Shown: positions 1 to 8,981, counted from the first letter of the stretch. The stretch: 64,000 bases of DNA from UBA822 sp965249775 (GCA_965249775.1 OZ252253.1:2170001-2234000), one strand, 5' to 3'. The notes: generated by a model from the sequence alone, not told the origin. Made by a program: numbers and translations.

Positions 1-130
1 AGGGAACCGTCGAATGGCTGGATCCGGTTGAAGACGAGGAGTACCAGGTTACGCCCAGCGGTAGGGTCGGCCGGTAGGATCGGTCAGGGGCCGCGGTTGG
101 GGAACCACTCGGTAACCACGTGGAGGCGAG

Positions 131-388
131 ATGCCAATCTTCGAATATCGTTGCTCCGCGTGCGCGGATGAATTCGAGCATTTGGTATTGAATTCCTCGC
201 CGGAGCCCCAATGCCCTTCGTGCGGGAGCCAGGACATCGAGAAGTTGATGTCCCTGTCCTCGGTGAGCTCGGAGAGCAGCCGCCAGCGTGCCACCCGTGA
301 CGTTCGAGCCAGGAATCGAGCACTCAGGGCTGATCACTCCCGCGAAGAAGTGAAGCGTGTCGAGGCGCACGACAGCGATCATGACTAA
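131..388 (+). CDS. FmdB-type zinc-ribbon protein
   Basis: An 85-residue protein that starts with the typical MPIFEYRC sequence of the FmdB/CxxC-CxxC-SSSS regulatory zinc-ribbon family. Two cysteine pairs are visible, CSAC at residues 8-11 and CPSC at residues 28-31, and would hold one zinc ion. The tail is charged and low in complexity, as is common in the family. The role is not established; family members are described as putative regulators. The last bases overlap the start of the next gene, so translation may be coupled. The family call is firm, the function is not. Confidence 0.85.
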   Translation: MPIFEYRCSACADEFEHLVLNSSPEPQCPSCGSQDIEKLMSLSSVSSESSRQRATRDVRARNRALRADHSREEVKRVEAHDSDHD

Positions 389-2873
389 TAGGGGGCACGC
401 TTCGCTGGCCGCGCTCCTTCTCGTGGGAGGCGGCGCGACGACGGTGATCGCAGCGCACACCTCCGTGAGCGACGTCGCGTTTTCGGACGTGGCTCGAACG
501 GACCCGGACGAGGCGCGAGAGATCCTGGACGCGTTCTGCGTCAGGTGTCACAACGAGACACGTCTCGCCGGTGGACTTGCACTCGACGTGTTGGACGTCG
601 AAAACCCCTCCGAGGCCGCCGAGGGCTGGGAGAAGGTCATCAGGAAGCTGCGCACCGGCACGATGCCGCCGGGCGGCGTGCAGCGACCCGAGCAGGCCGA
701 GTACGATCTCGTGGCGAGCTGGCTGGAGACCGGGATCGACGAGGCTGCAACTGAAGCCGAGCCCGACCCGGGCGCGACGAATCCGGTCCACCGGCTCAAC
801 CGCTTGGAGTACAACAACGCCATCAACGACCTCTTCGGGCTCGACGTGGACGTCACGTCGCTTCTGCCGGGTGACGAGACCGCGGATGGCAGCTTCGACA
901 ATTTCGCCGACGCTCTCTCCATCACGACCACGCACATGGAGCGGTACATGTCCCTGGCCCGGCAGGTGACCCGTCTTGCGACGGGGCTGCCGCCCACGGC
1001 TCCGGGCGTGGCAACCTTCGAGGTGCCGCTCCACGTCGTGCAGGACCAGCGCCAGAGTGAGGATCTCCCCTTCGGGTCACGAGGCGGCATCGCCGTTCGC
1101 TACGATTTCCCGGTTGATGGGGAGTACCTGATCAAGATCCAGCTCCGCAGGCAGTACCAGGACTTCCTGATGGGCATGGGGTGGCCGCAGCAGCTGGACC
1201 TCAGGCTGGACGGGGAGCTCCTCGAGAGGTTCACGGTGGGTGGCGGAGCCACCGAGTTCAGGTCCGCTGCCGCCAGTTACGCCGGGGCGGGGGAGCCGGG
1301 TTCGGCGGGTTCCCCCGAGTGGGAAGAGTACATGCAGATGAGCGGAGACGCCCATCTGGAGGTCCGCCTCACGGCCGAGGCCGGGCCTCGCGTGGTCGGC
1401 GTGTCCTTCGTCAGAGACCAGTGGGAGCCAGAGTTACTGCCGCAACCGCAGCAGCGCGGGAGGGTCCTGACGAACGATCAGATCTACATGGACCACGCGA
1501 GCGTACACTCGGTTCAGATCGGCGGCCCGTACGAGGTCACCGGCACGGGCGGGGACACGCCAAGCCGTAGCGAGATCTTCGTATGCCGTCCCGAGCCCGG
1601 CGCGGAAGAAGCGGCGTGTGCGGCGCAGATTCTCTCGAGCATGGCCCGACGCGCTTATCGCCGGCCCACCACCGACCAAGACGTGGAGATGCTGCTGGAG
1701 TTCTTCCGTCAGGGTCGCTCCGAGGGAGGCAGCTTCGACGCCGGAATCCAGCTCGCGTTGGAGAGACTCGTCGTCGACCCTGAGTTCCTCTTCCGCGTGT
1801 ACCGCCAGCCCACCGGGGTCGAGCCAGGCGACGTCTACGAGCTCGACGATGTCGAGGTCGCTTCTCGGCTGTCTTTCTTCCTGTGGAGCAGCATCCCCGA
1901 TGAGCCCTTGCTCGAGTTGGCCGAGGCAGGGCGCCTGACGGAGCCGGCCGCGCTCGAGGAGCAGGTGCGCAGGATGTTGGCCGATCCGCGTGCCATCGAT
2001 GCGCTTGTCGAGGGCTTTGCGGCTCAGTGGCTCAACCTTCGACTTCTCCCGGAGAAGCTCGCCGATCCCCTCAAGTATCCCGATTTCGACGACAGCCTCC
2101 TGGACGCGTTCGAGCAGGAGACCAAGCTTTTCGTCGGGAGCAATCTGCGTGAGGACCGGCCCATTACAGAGCTGCTGAGCGCAGACTACACCTACGCGAA
2201 CGAGCGCTTGGCGAGGTTCTATGGGATCCCCGGAGTCTACGGCAGCCGTCCACGCAGGGTCACGCTTCCCAATCCCGATCAGCGTGGAGGCCTGCTCGCA
2301 CACGGCGGGTTGATGGCCGTCACCGCATACCCGGACCGAACCTCGCCCGTGTTGCGTGGCAAGTGGCTCCTGGACAATATCCTGGGCGCGAATCCGCCAC
2401 CGCCGCCGGCCAACGTGGACACCAGCCTGGACCAGGGTCCGGAGGCGGAGGCGCTCGGCATCCGCGAGCGCTTGGAGCGGCATCGGGAGGATCCCCTGTG
2501 CGCCAGCTGCCATACGCTCATGGATCCACTCGGGTTCGCGCTCGAGGAGTTCGATGCCGTGGGAGCGTGGCGGGACGTCGATGAGAGAGGTGGTCCGGTC
2601 GACAACCTCGGGACCTGGCCCAGCGGTGTTGAGCTTGATGGGGTGTCGTCGCTGAGGGCCTTCCTCTTAGACTATGATGATCAGTTCGTTCGGACGGTGA
2701 CCGAGAAGCTCATGTCTTACGCTCTGGGACGCCCACTTGAATATTTCGATCAACCGACGGTTCGCCAGATCGTACGCGACGCGGAAGACAGCGGGTACCG
2801 CTGGTCGTCGATCGTCCTTGGAATCGCGAAGAGCCCGGCCTTTCTCATGCGCCGGTCCTCGGAAGGGATCTGA
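381..2873 (+). CDS. DUF1587/1595/1592/1588/1585 multidomain protein with two haem-c motifs
   Basis: About 830 residues with the full Planctomycete-type domain chain. After an N-terminal hydrophobic export segment there is a haem-binding CVRCH (about residues 53-57). DUF1587, DUF1595, DUF1592, DUF1588 with a second haem motif CASCH (about 707-711), and a C-terminal DUF1585 follow. Such proteins are exported and occur next to a DUF1552 partner, as here. Their substrate is unknown; a periplasmic redox or polymer-degrading role is often suspected. The start is uncertain: a GTG at 357 would add eight residues, and the ATG at 381 overlaps the previous stop. No damage is seen. Confidence 0.9.
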   Translation: MTNRGHASLAALLLVGGGATTVIAAHTSVSDVAFSDVARTDPDEAREILDAFCVRCHNETRLAGGLALDVLDVENPSEAAEGWEKVIRKLRTGTMPPGGVQRPEQAEYDLVASWLETGIDEAATEAEPDPGATNPVHRLNRLEYNNAINDLFGLDVDVTSLLPGDETADGSFDNFADALSITTTHMERYMSLARQVTRLATGLPPTAPGVATFEVPLHVVQDQRQSEDLPFGSRGGIAVRYDFPVDGEYLIKIQLRRQYQDFLMGMGWPQQLDLRLDGELLERFTVGGGATEFRSAAASYAGAGEPGSAGSPEWEEYMQMSGDAHLEVRLTAEAGPRVVGVSFVRDQWEPELLPQPQQRGRVLTNDQIYMDHASVHSVQIGGPYEVTGTGGDTPSRSEIFVCRPEPGAEEAACAAQILSSMARRAYRRPTTDQDVEMLLEFFRQGRSEGGSFDAGIQLALERLVVDPEFLFRVYRQPTGVEPGDVYELDDVEVASRLSFFLWSSIPDEPLLELAEAGRLTEPAALEEQVRRMLADPRAIDALVEGFAAQWLNLRLLPEKLADPLKYPDFDDSLLDAFEQETKLFVGSNLREDRPITELLSADYTYANERLARFYGIPGVYGSRPRRVTLPNPDQRGGLLAHGGLMAVTAYPDRTSPVLRGKWLLDNILGANPPPPPANVDTSLDQGPEAEALGIRERLERHREDPLCASCHTLMDPLGFALEEFDAVGAWRDVDERGGPVDNLGTWPSGVELDGVSSLRAFLLDYDDQFVRTVTEKLMSYALGRPLEYFDQPTVRQIVRDAEDSGYRWSSIVLGIAKSPAFLMRRSSEGI

Positions 2874-2905
2874 GGCGTGAACGGCACACACTTGGGAGAC
2901 TTTAC

Positions 2906-4249
2906 ATGACGACGATCTTGACCGGAAAAGCGCTCCCCCGGCGAACGGTCCTGAAGGGGATCGGGGCCAGCTTGGCGCTACCGTTCCTCGACTCGATGTT
3001 CCCGGCTTTCGGGCTCCGAGGACAATCTGCGCCCGAGCGTGTACATCGGTTCCAGACGTTCTACGTCCCGAACGGGATGGCCATGGAGTACTGGTCGCCC
3101 ACGGGGGAAGGGCGAGACTTCGAGCTCACGCCGATCCTCGAGCCGCTGGAGCCCTTCCGGGACCAGATGCTGGTTCTTTCGGGAATCAATGCGACCTGGA
3201 ACCAGATCCACGCCGGCGCTTCCGGATCGTTTCTGACCGGAATTCCTCAAGGTGGGCGGACCGAGACCGAAATCATCGCCGACGTATCGATGGACCAGCT
3301 TCTGGCGCGAGAGTTCGGCCGGGAGACTCAGGTGGCCTCGCTGGAACTCTCCATGGACGCCTCGGCGAACGCCGGGGCCTGCAGCAGCAACCTCAGCTGC
3401 GTCTACACCCATACGCTCTCCTGGCGTGGCCCGACGCAGCCCCTGCCGACGGAGTACAATCCGAGGGCCGTGTTCGAGCGGCTGTTTGGCGACGCCGGCT
3501 CCACCGAGCGTGGAGCTCGGGAGGCGAGGTTGAGACAGCAGAAGAGCATCCTCGACTCCGTGACGGATAAGATAGGCGATCTCAGCCGGGAGATCGGTGC
3601 GCAGGATCAGATGAAGGTGGAGCAGTACACGGAGGCCATCCGGGATGTCGAGCGGCGAATTCTGAAGGCCGAGGAGCAGATCGATATCGAGCTGCCCAAC
3701 ATCGAGCAGCCAGAGGGTGCGCCGCCGGTGTTCGAAGACCACCTCGAATTGATGCTCGACTTGCAGCTCCTGGCGCTCCAGACGGACCTGACGCGGGTCA
3801 TCTCGTTCATGATCGGCAAGGAACAGAGCCCGCGGCCCTACCCGCAGATCGATGTGCCTGACGCTCACCATCCGCTTTCGCATCACAACAACCAACCGGA
3901 GCTGGTAGAGCGCATGTCGAGGATCAACCGCTATCACACCGAGCTCTTCTCGGGCTACTTGGCCAAGCTTCGGGCGACCCCCGACGGGGATGGAACGCTG
4001 CTCGACAACATGACGATCCTGTATGGCTCGGGGATCTCCAACAGCACACGGCACTCCGGCCGAAACATTCCCCTCCTCGTGATGGGAGGTGGCGCGGGCG
4101 GCCTCCGAGGCGGTCAACACCTCACGTACTCCGACGACCCCGGCATGGCGAACCTGCTGGTCACGCTCATGGACAAATTGGGTGTGCCGGTGGACAAGAT
4201 CGGGGCGAGCACCGGAGCGCTTCCCCTCGAACCACTCGCCGGGATCTGA
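2906..4249 (+). CDS. DUF1552 family protein with Tat signal
   Basis: A 447-residue protein with a twin-arginine signal (RRTVLKG at residues 12-18) and a hydrophobic stretch, so it is probably exported folded by the Tat system. The body matches DUF1552, the usual partner of DUF1592 cytochromes, and carries conserved LDNMTILYGSGISNSTRHSG-type sequence near the C terminus that recalls the DUF1501/alkaline-phosphatase-like group. It starts 33 bases after the DUF1592 gene and ends seven bases before the ankyrin gene, which suggests one transcript. The substrate is unknown. Confidence 0.9.
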   Translation: MTTILTGKALPRRTVLKGIGASLALPFLDSMFPAFGLRGQSAPERVHRFQTFYVPNGMAMEYWSPTGEGRDFELTPILEPLEPFRDQMLVLSGINATWNQIHAGASGSFLTGIPQGGRTETEIIADVSMDQLLAREFGRETQVASLELSMDASANAGACSSNLSCVYTHTLSWRGPTQPLPTEYNPRAVFERLFGDAGSTERGAREARLRQQKSILDSVTDKIGDLSREIGAQDQMKVEQYTEAIRDVERRILKAEEQIDIELPNIEQPEGAPPVFEDHLELMLDLQLLALQTDLTRVISFMIGKEQSPRPYPQIDVPDAHHPLSHHNNQPELVERMSRINRYHTELFSGYLAKLRATPDGDGTLLDNMTILYGSGISNSTRHSGRNIPLLVMGGGAGGLRGGQHLTYSDDPGMANLLVTLMDKLGVPVDKIGASTGALPLEPLAGI

Positions 4250-4255
4250 CCTCGC

Positions 4256-5590
4256 ATGAGCAAGTGGACGCTTTTGGGCTTGGCCCTCGTACTCGTCGGG
4301 GCCGGCGTAGCTGAACCGCTGATCGAGGCGGCAAAGGGCGGCGATTGGGAGGCGGTCCGCGTCTTGCTCGATCAGGGAGCGGACGCCACCGCCACCGCGC
4401 CCGACGGAGCGACAGCCCTCCATTGGGCCAGCTACTGGGACGACGTAGAGACCGCCGAGCTCCTGATCGGCGCAGGCGGCGACGTAAACGCCGCGAACGA
4501 TCTCGGCGCGACGCCTCTCTGGATCGCTGCCCTGAACGGAAGTGCTGACATGGTTCGGAGCCTACTCGAGGCCGGAGGGGATCCGAACTTAGCTCTCCTC
4601 TCGGGAGAGAGCCCCGTCATGACCGCGTCCCGCACGGGCAACCCCCAAGTGGTGGAGCGGCTACTCGCCGCTGGTGCCGACCCGAACGCCAGAGCGGTCC
4701 GCGGCCAGACTGCCCTCATGTGGGCGGCCTCCCAACGGCATTCCGATGTGGTCGGCGTGCTGCTCGAATACGGAGCGGACGTCCACGCCCGGTCGGAGAC
4801 GTGGAGTCAGGTCATGGCCATCCCTCCCCATAGCCACCCGGACAATCAACAGAGCGTGCCTCACGGAGGCAACACGGCGCTGACTTTTGCGGCCCGTGTG
4901 GGCGATCTCCCCTCCGCGAGGATGCTCGTGAATGCCGGTGCTGACATAGACGATGCCGATGCGCGGGGCGCCAGCGTCATGGTTCTGGCCGCCCACTCCG
5001 GATTCAGGGACCTGGTGGAGTTCGCGCTCGATCAAGGCGCCGACCCGAACGCGGATGGGGCCGGGTTCTCCGCGCTCCACCTGTCGATCCTGCGTCGGGA
5101 CGAAGACCTGGGGCGACAGCTACTCGACCACGGGGCAGATCCGAACGCCAGAATCACGAACTGGACCCCCACGCGCCGTGCGTCGGCCGACTGGCATGTT
5201 CACCCCGCCCTGGTCGGGGCGACGCCGTTCTGGCTGGCCGCTCGATTCACGCAGCCCGGGTTCATGCGCCTTCTCGCTGAGCACGGGGCCGATCCCCTCT
5301 TCGTGCACGCGGTCCACTATGTGGCTTCCTCGGGGTCGTACGGGGCCGCCGGCACGGACGAATCGACCACTGCTCTCATGGCCGCAGTCGGAATGGCCTC
5401 GAGGAGAGTGCGTGCCTTCGTTCGTCCGGATCCAGACGAGCTGGAGTTTCTCACCCTGGAAGCCGTGCACCTGGCGGTGGAGCTGGGTGTCGACGTCAAC
5501 GCCACCGACCTGGACGACCGTACAGTGGCCGAGGCCCGGACCTACGACTCGGTGATGGAGTTCTTGGCTGCGGAGGCCGCTGGGCGTTAG
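4256..5590 (+). CDS. secreted ankyrin-repeat protein
   Basis: A 444-residue protein with a hydrophobic N terminus (about residues 5-18) and then ankyrin repeats to about residue 310. Repeats are recognisable from units such as GATALHWAS, GATPLWIAA and GQTALMWAA followed by VxxLLxxGADxNA. The C-terminal 120 residues keep weaker ankyrin-like spacing. Ankyrin repeats bind protein partners. Because it directly follows the DUF1592 and DUF1552 genes, it may be an accessory of that exported complex; this arrangement recurs in soil and marine bacteria. The exact partner is unknown. Confidence 0.88.
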   Translation: MSKWTLLGLALVLVGAGVAEPLIEAAKGGDWEAVRVLLDQGADATATAPDGATALHWASYWDDVETAELLIGAGGDVNAANDLGATPLWIAALNGSADMVRSLLEAGGDPNLALLSGESPVMTASRTGNPQVVERLLAAGADPNARAVRGQTALMWAASQRHSDVVGVLLEYGADVHARSETWSQVMAIPPHSHPDNQQSVPHGGNTALTFAARVGDLPSARMLVNAGADIDDADARGASVMVLAAHSGFRDLVEFALDQGADPNADGAGFSALHLSILRRDEDLGRQLLDHGADPNARITNWTPTRRASADWHVHPALVGATPFWLAARFTQPGFMRLLAEHGADPLFVHAVHYVASSGSYGAAGTDESTTALMAAVGMASRRVRAFVRPDPDELEFLTLEAVHLAVELGVDVNATDLDDRTVAEARTYDSVMEFLAAEAAGR

Positions 5591-5632
5591 TTCGGGGCAC
5601 CAGCTATTCCACCAGCTATTTGGTATTGGGCC

Positions 5633-6097
5633 ATGAGCACAGAGGAGCAAGCCATGACAGCCAGGAAGCCGTTCTTGTTCGCCGGCGTGGCGACCATTTT
5701 TGGAGTGGGCTTCATGTTGGGCAGCATGATGCAGGGCGTTCAAGACGCTCAGGCACAGTCCGCCAACCTCGTCTACGAGCTGAGAACCTATACGACTGCG
5801 GAGGGCAAGCTGCCCAACCTAGAGGCCCGGTTCCGCGATCACACGATGGATATTTTCGAGAAGCACGGGATCGCGAACGTCGCCTACTGGACGCTCCAGG
5901 ACGAACCGCTTTCGGCGAATACGCTGATCTACATCATCGCTCACGACAGCCGCGAGGCGGCGACGGCGAGCTGGGCGGCCTTCCTAGCCGATCCCGAATG
6001 GCAACGGGTGAGCGATGAGTCCCAGGTCGACGGCCGGATCCTGAACGGCGTCGAATCAGTGTTCCTCGACCCGACTGACTTTTCGCCGATGCAGTAG
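5633..6097 (+). CDS. NIPSNAP-family protein with N-terminal hydrophobic segment
   Basis: A 154-residue protein. Residues 14-42 form a hydrophobic export or anchor segment ending in AQA. The rest, beginning with VYELRTYTTAEGK, is a NIPSNAP domain, an alpha-beta ferredoxin-like fold with the typical YELR opening and late W-containing helix (ASWAAFLADPEW). The biochemical role in bacteria is unknown. An alternative ATG at 5654 would shorten it by seven residues. A strong hairpin follows the stop, so the gene probably ends its own transcript. Confidence 0.85.
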   Translation: MSTEEQAMTARKPFLFAGVATIFGVGFMLGSMMQGVQDAQAQSANLVYELRTYTTAEGKLPNLEARFRDHTMDIFEKHGIANVAYWTLQDEPLSANTLIYIIAHDSREAATASWAAFLADPEWQRVSDESQVDGRILNGVESVFLDPTDFSPMQ

Positions 6098-6109
6098 AGC
6101 TCGTAGCAG

Positions 6110-6138
6110 GCGGGGTCGAGCAACTCGCTCGACCCCGC
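6110..6138. terminator. hairpin between convergent genes
   Basis: A perfect 12-bp stem (6110-6121 with 6127-6138) with a 5-base loop lies between the stop of the NIPSNAP gene on the + strand and the stop of the SMP-30-like gene on the - strand. There is no long T run, so it may act in both directions as a hairpin-type or assisted terminator. Confidence 0.65.
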
Positions 6139-6155
6139 GTTACGTCTAGATCCCG

Positions 6156-7172
6156 CTAGAAGCCCACGCCCCTCACGTTCAGGCGAATGCGCACCAGACG
6201 CGTATTGGCCGTAACGAACAGCGTCGAGCCATCTTCACCGAACGTGGCGTTGGATGTTCTCGGGGGCGCCAGAATCGTCCCCAAGTGATCCCCATCCTCA
6301 TTGATGATCAACACCCCGCCGCGAGGGCCTGTCAGGTAGACGTTGCCCTGTTGGTCCACGGCCATGCCGTCGCCCCATGACTCGAAGAAGACACGACCGT
6401 TGTCGATGCCGCCGTCCTGCTGGACGTCATACGCCATGACGACGGGCTGACCCCCCGGATCCGAGTTGGCCACGTAGAGAATCGACTGGTCGGGTGAGAA
6501 GGCGATTCCGTTCGGGCGTGAGAGCTCATCGGTCAGCAGGGTCAAAGAGCCATTGGTGGCCAACCGGTAGACGCCCTGAAAGTCGAGCTCCTTCGGTTCG
6601 TTGCCCCCCTCCAGCCCATACGGCGGGTCGGTGAAGTAGAGGTCGCCGTTCCGCCGTGGCGCCACGTCGTTGGGCGAATTGAAACGCCGCCCCTCGTACT
6701 CCCCGGCGAGCGTCTCGAAGTTGGGCTCGGGCGCACCCCAGGACGCGTTCATCCGAGCGATGCGCCGATCACCGTGTTGGGCCAGCACGAGCCTTCCCTG
6801 TCCGTCCAAAGCCAGGCCGTTGGATCCGCTCTCCCCTTCCCTCGGCACCTCACCCGTGTATCCCGCCGGCTGCAGCCAAAGCGACGCCTCCTCGCCCTCC
6901 CTCCAGCGGTAGACCGCGTTGTTGGGGATGTCAGAGTAGAGGATCGACTGGAGGTCCGGAACCCACACGGGGCCTTCGACCCATTCGTGGCCCTCGGAGA
7001 GGACCTCGATCACGGCGTCCACCGGAACGATGGCGTCCAACCTCGGATCGAGACGCTCGATGCTACCCGTGGTCGGGTAAGAGACCGACGTTACGGGCTC
7101 GTCAGCCGACTCGGCGCCGACGCAAGACAGCATGGTCGTAACGCCGATAAGTATCGCCAAAGATTTACGCAT
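6156..7172 (-). CDS. SMP-30/gluconolactonase-like lipoprotein
   Basis: About 338 residues forming a six-bladed propeller of the SMP-30/gluconolactonase/LRE type. Visible marks are EGPVWVPDLQSILYSD near the start, NSPNDVAPRRNGDLYFTDPPYGLEG in the middle and SRPNGIAFSPDQSILYVANS later; these supply the metal-binding Glu, Asn and Asp residues of the family. The N terminus is a lipoprotein signal with the lipobox MLSC. The ATG at 7172 is chosen because AGGAGG lies nine bases upstream; a longer start at 7199 has no such site. It probably hydrolyses a sugar lactone in the periplasm, but the substrate is unknown. Confidence 0.85.
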   Translation of the reverse strand: MRKSLAILIGVTTMLSCVGAESADEPVTSVSYPTTGSIERLDPRLDAIVPVDAVIEVLSEGHEWVEGPVWVPDLQSILYSDIPNNAVYRWREGEEASLWLQPAGYTGEVPREGESGSNGLALDGQGRLVLAQHGDRRIARMNASWGAPEPNFETLAGEYEGRRFNSPNDVAPRRNGDLYFTDPPYGLEGGNEPKELDFQGVYRLATNGSLTLLTDELSRPNGIAFSPDQSILYVANSDPGGQPVVMAYDVQQDGGIDNGRVFFESWGDGMAVDQQGNVYLTGPRGGVLIINEDGDHLGTILAPPRTSNATFGEDGSTLFVTANTRLVRIRLNVRGVGF

Positions 7173-7426
7173 CTTGTGGATCCTCCTGATGTTTGCCATT
7201 CGAAGCTAGACACGCGCGCGCCGCTCGGGCCCCTTGGCTAGGGAAAACTCGAACGGAAGGTACGTGTCCTCCCCCGGTAGCGCGCAAGCACGCGTAGGTC
7301 CTGTCTGGCGTAGATCAGGCCGCTCCAGGTATTCTGTTCAGCCACAATGAGTGCGATGCTTGGGCCAGGAAGGGGCCGTGAGCGTCAAGTCAGCGTAGTC
7401 AGGCGTCACTCGAGCCAAGGGATCGG
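7173..7426. other. intergenic region without a recognised gene
   Basis: About 250 bases between two genes pointing away from each other. It should hold both promoters. I see no coding sequence, RNA gene or clear repeat. Confidence 0.5.
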
Positions 7427-8131
7427 ATGGGAGTGAGGGGGGACCGGGAGTTGATGCGGGCTCATGTCGCGGCATTGTTCACAACAGACACAGCAGGCAG
7501 GCTTCTGGCCGTGAACGAGCCCGGAGGCGGCGCGGCTCCACGATTCTTCCTCGGCCGCACTTCAGAGGGCGTCGAGTGCTGGTTCGGACACGATCTCGAT
7601 GCCTCTCTCGTCCAAGCGCTGGAAACGGCTCTTCTCGAGGAGAGAGAAGACCCGGGCCTCGACAAGCCGGGCGACGGACCGACCGTCTTTGAGCGTCTTC
7701 TCTCCGAAAGCGCACCGATTCAGAACGTGTGGGCTGGACCGGCCTATCGTTTCTCGAAACTCGCCTCGCCCTCGGGGACCACCGTCTTGGTCACCGAGGA
7801 AAACGCGGCCGTTCTGCGCCCCTATTTCGAGGACTGGCTTGGAGACGTCCAAGGCTGCCAGCCCTTCGCGGCGGTGCTTCAGGATGGACGAGCCGTGTCG
7901 TTGTGTACGAGCGTACGTAACACGAATCAGGCCGACGAGGCCGGAGTCGAAACTCACCCTGAATTCCGAGGCCGAGGGCACGCCGCGGAGGCCACAGCCA
8001 AATGGGCCGATGCGGTCCGAAAGCTCGGTCGAACGCCACTCTACAGCACGTCATGGGCCAACGCGGCGTCCCTGTCCGTCGCCGCCAAGCTAGGGCTGGT
8101 CCAATTCGGCTCCGATCTGCATATCACCTAG
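7427..8131 (+). CDS. GNAT-family N-acetyltransferase
   Basis: A 234-residue protein whose C-terminal half (about 110-234) is a GNAT fold. The acetyl-CoA binding motif A is visible as VETHPEFRGRGHAAEA, followed by the usual ALY-like helix ending (SWANAASLSVAAKLGL). The N-terminal half is a separate, less conserved domain, as in GCN5-related proteins annotated as FR47-like. The acceptor substrate cannot be named. Its stop codon directly abuts a sequence that resembles the right end of the attC sites found 30 kb downstream. Confidence 0.8.
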   Translation: MGVRGDRELMRAHVAALFTTDTAGRLLAVNEPGGGAAPRFFLGRTSEGVECWFGHDLDASLVQALETALLEEREDPGLDKPGDGPTVFERLLSESAPIQNVWAGPAYRFSKLASPSGTTVLVTEENAAVLRPYFEDWLGDVQGCQPFAAVLQDGRAVSLCTSVRNTNQADEAGVETHPEFRGRGHAAEATAKWADAVRKLGRTPLYSTSWANAASLSVAAKLGLVQFGSDLHIT

Positions 8132-8146
8132 CAGATCCGTTATGCG
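8131..8146 (+). repeat. attC-like right-end remnant (R' box)
   Basis: These 16 bases match the right end of the array attC sites (GCAGATCCGTTAGGCG) at 15 positions. The R' box here reads GTTATGC instead of GTTAGGC. The left part of an attC is not present. It sits just after a stop codon and just before a small gene whose stop lies in an R''-like box. Confidence 0.45.
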
Positions 8147-8154
8147 ACACCAGA

Positions 8155-8197
8155 TAACTAGGAGGGCAGAATGCAGCTAACTAGGAGGGCAGAATGC
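8155..8197 (+). repeat. tandem duplication of a ribosome-binding site and start codon
   Basis: A 20-base unit containing AGGAGGGCAGAATG occurs twice in a row (8155-8174 and 8178-8197). The second copy provides the start of the following gene at 8194. The first copy opens a 12-codon frame that stops inside the downstream gene in another frame, so it could act as a small leader or simply be a duplication scar. Confidence 0.7.
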
Positions 8198-8466
8198 GGC
8201 TATCGGTAAAGGCTTTCGCTGTGACGGCAGCGATCGTGGGCGCGGCCATCTGGTTCATCAGCGTTATGTTCGCCATGCTCATTCCCAGCTGGGGCGAGCC
8301 CTTCATGGAATTGGTGACCATGATCGGCCCGGGCGTAACCGGAGCGAACTGGCCATCAATGGCTCTGCTTGTGCTTTATGGAGTGATCGACGGAATCGTT
8401 TTCGGTGGGTTGTTTGCATGGCTTTATAACCAGCTGCTCAGCCGATCCGCACCGCGCATGGCCTAA
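8194..8466 (+). CDS. small membrane protein, DUF5676-like
   Basis: A 90-residue protein with two or three hydrophobic segments (about residues 8-30, 55-80). The pattern MRLSVKAFAV...GVIDGIVFGGLFAWLYNQL resembles the small DUF5676-type membrane proteins. A strong Shine-Dalgarno sequence (AGGAGGG) precedes the ATG. The stop codon falls inside a GCCTAAC box, a habit typical of integron cassettes. The function is unknown. Confidence 0.75.
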   Translation: MRLSVKAFAVTAAIVGAAIWFISVMFAMLIPSWGEPFMELVTMIGPGVTGANWPSMALLVLYGVIDGIVFGGLFAWLYNQLLSRSAPRMA

Positions 8467-8472
8467 CCAGCG
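8461..8472 (+). repeat. attC-like left-end remnant (R'' box)
   Basis: GCCTAACCAGCG differs at one position from GCCTAACAAGCG, the left end of attC sites in the downstream array. It contains the stop codon of the small membrane protein gene. No further attC sequence follows. Confidence 0.4.
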
Positions 8473-8512
8473 GGAGCCGAGTGAACTGAGCAACGGAGAA
8501 CCCCCAAAGCAT

Positions 8513-8923
8513 ATGGAGAATCACACGAGCACCAACCTCGGGGCGATCAACCCCTTCTTCATCGTTGACGACTTCCAGACAGCAGTCTCCTACTACGTCG
8601 ACCGTCTGGGCTTCGAGCTCGACTTCCAGGGCCCCGACGACGAGGAGCCGTTCTACTGCAGGGTCAGCCGGGACGGGGTTGGCATCATGTTGAAGGCCAT
8701 CCTCCCGGACGTACATCCGAGTCCCAACCGCACGCAGCACGAGTGGGCTCGTTGGGACGCGTTCATCCTCACCTCCGATCCAGACTCGCTCCACAAGGAG
8801 TTCAGACAGAGCGGCGCATCCTTCGTAAACGGGCTCTCACAAGTGGACGTCGGGCTGTGGGGATTCGAAATCGAGGACGCCGACGGATATGTCCTGTGCT
8901 TTGCGCGGCCCGATCACATATAG
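8513..8923 (+). CDS. VOC-superfamily (glyoxalase/bleomycin-resistance-like) protein
   Basis: A 136-residue protein with one VOC domain made of two beta-alpha-beta-beta-beta units. Typical sequence is seen at INPFFIVDDFQTAVSYYVDRLGFE near the start and WGFEIEDADGYVLCFARP at the end, where metal-ligand Glu residues usually lie. Members act as dioxygenases, isomerases or drug-binding proteins; the substrate here is not evident. It may be co-transcribed with the preceding gene. Confidence 0.85.
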   Translation: MENHTSTNLGAINPFFIVDDFQTAVSYYVDRLGFELDFQGPDDEEPFYCRVSRDGVGIMLKAILPDVHPSPNRTQHEWARWDAFILTSDPDSLHKEFRQSGASFVNGLSQVDVGLWGFEIEDADGYVLCFARPDHI

Positions 8924-8981
8924 GGTAGCTTGAAGGCCTGATCCGACCTTCTGTGCTGAGACGTGTGACCCTGAGCTTAAG

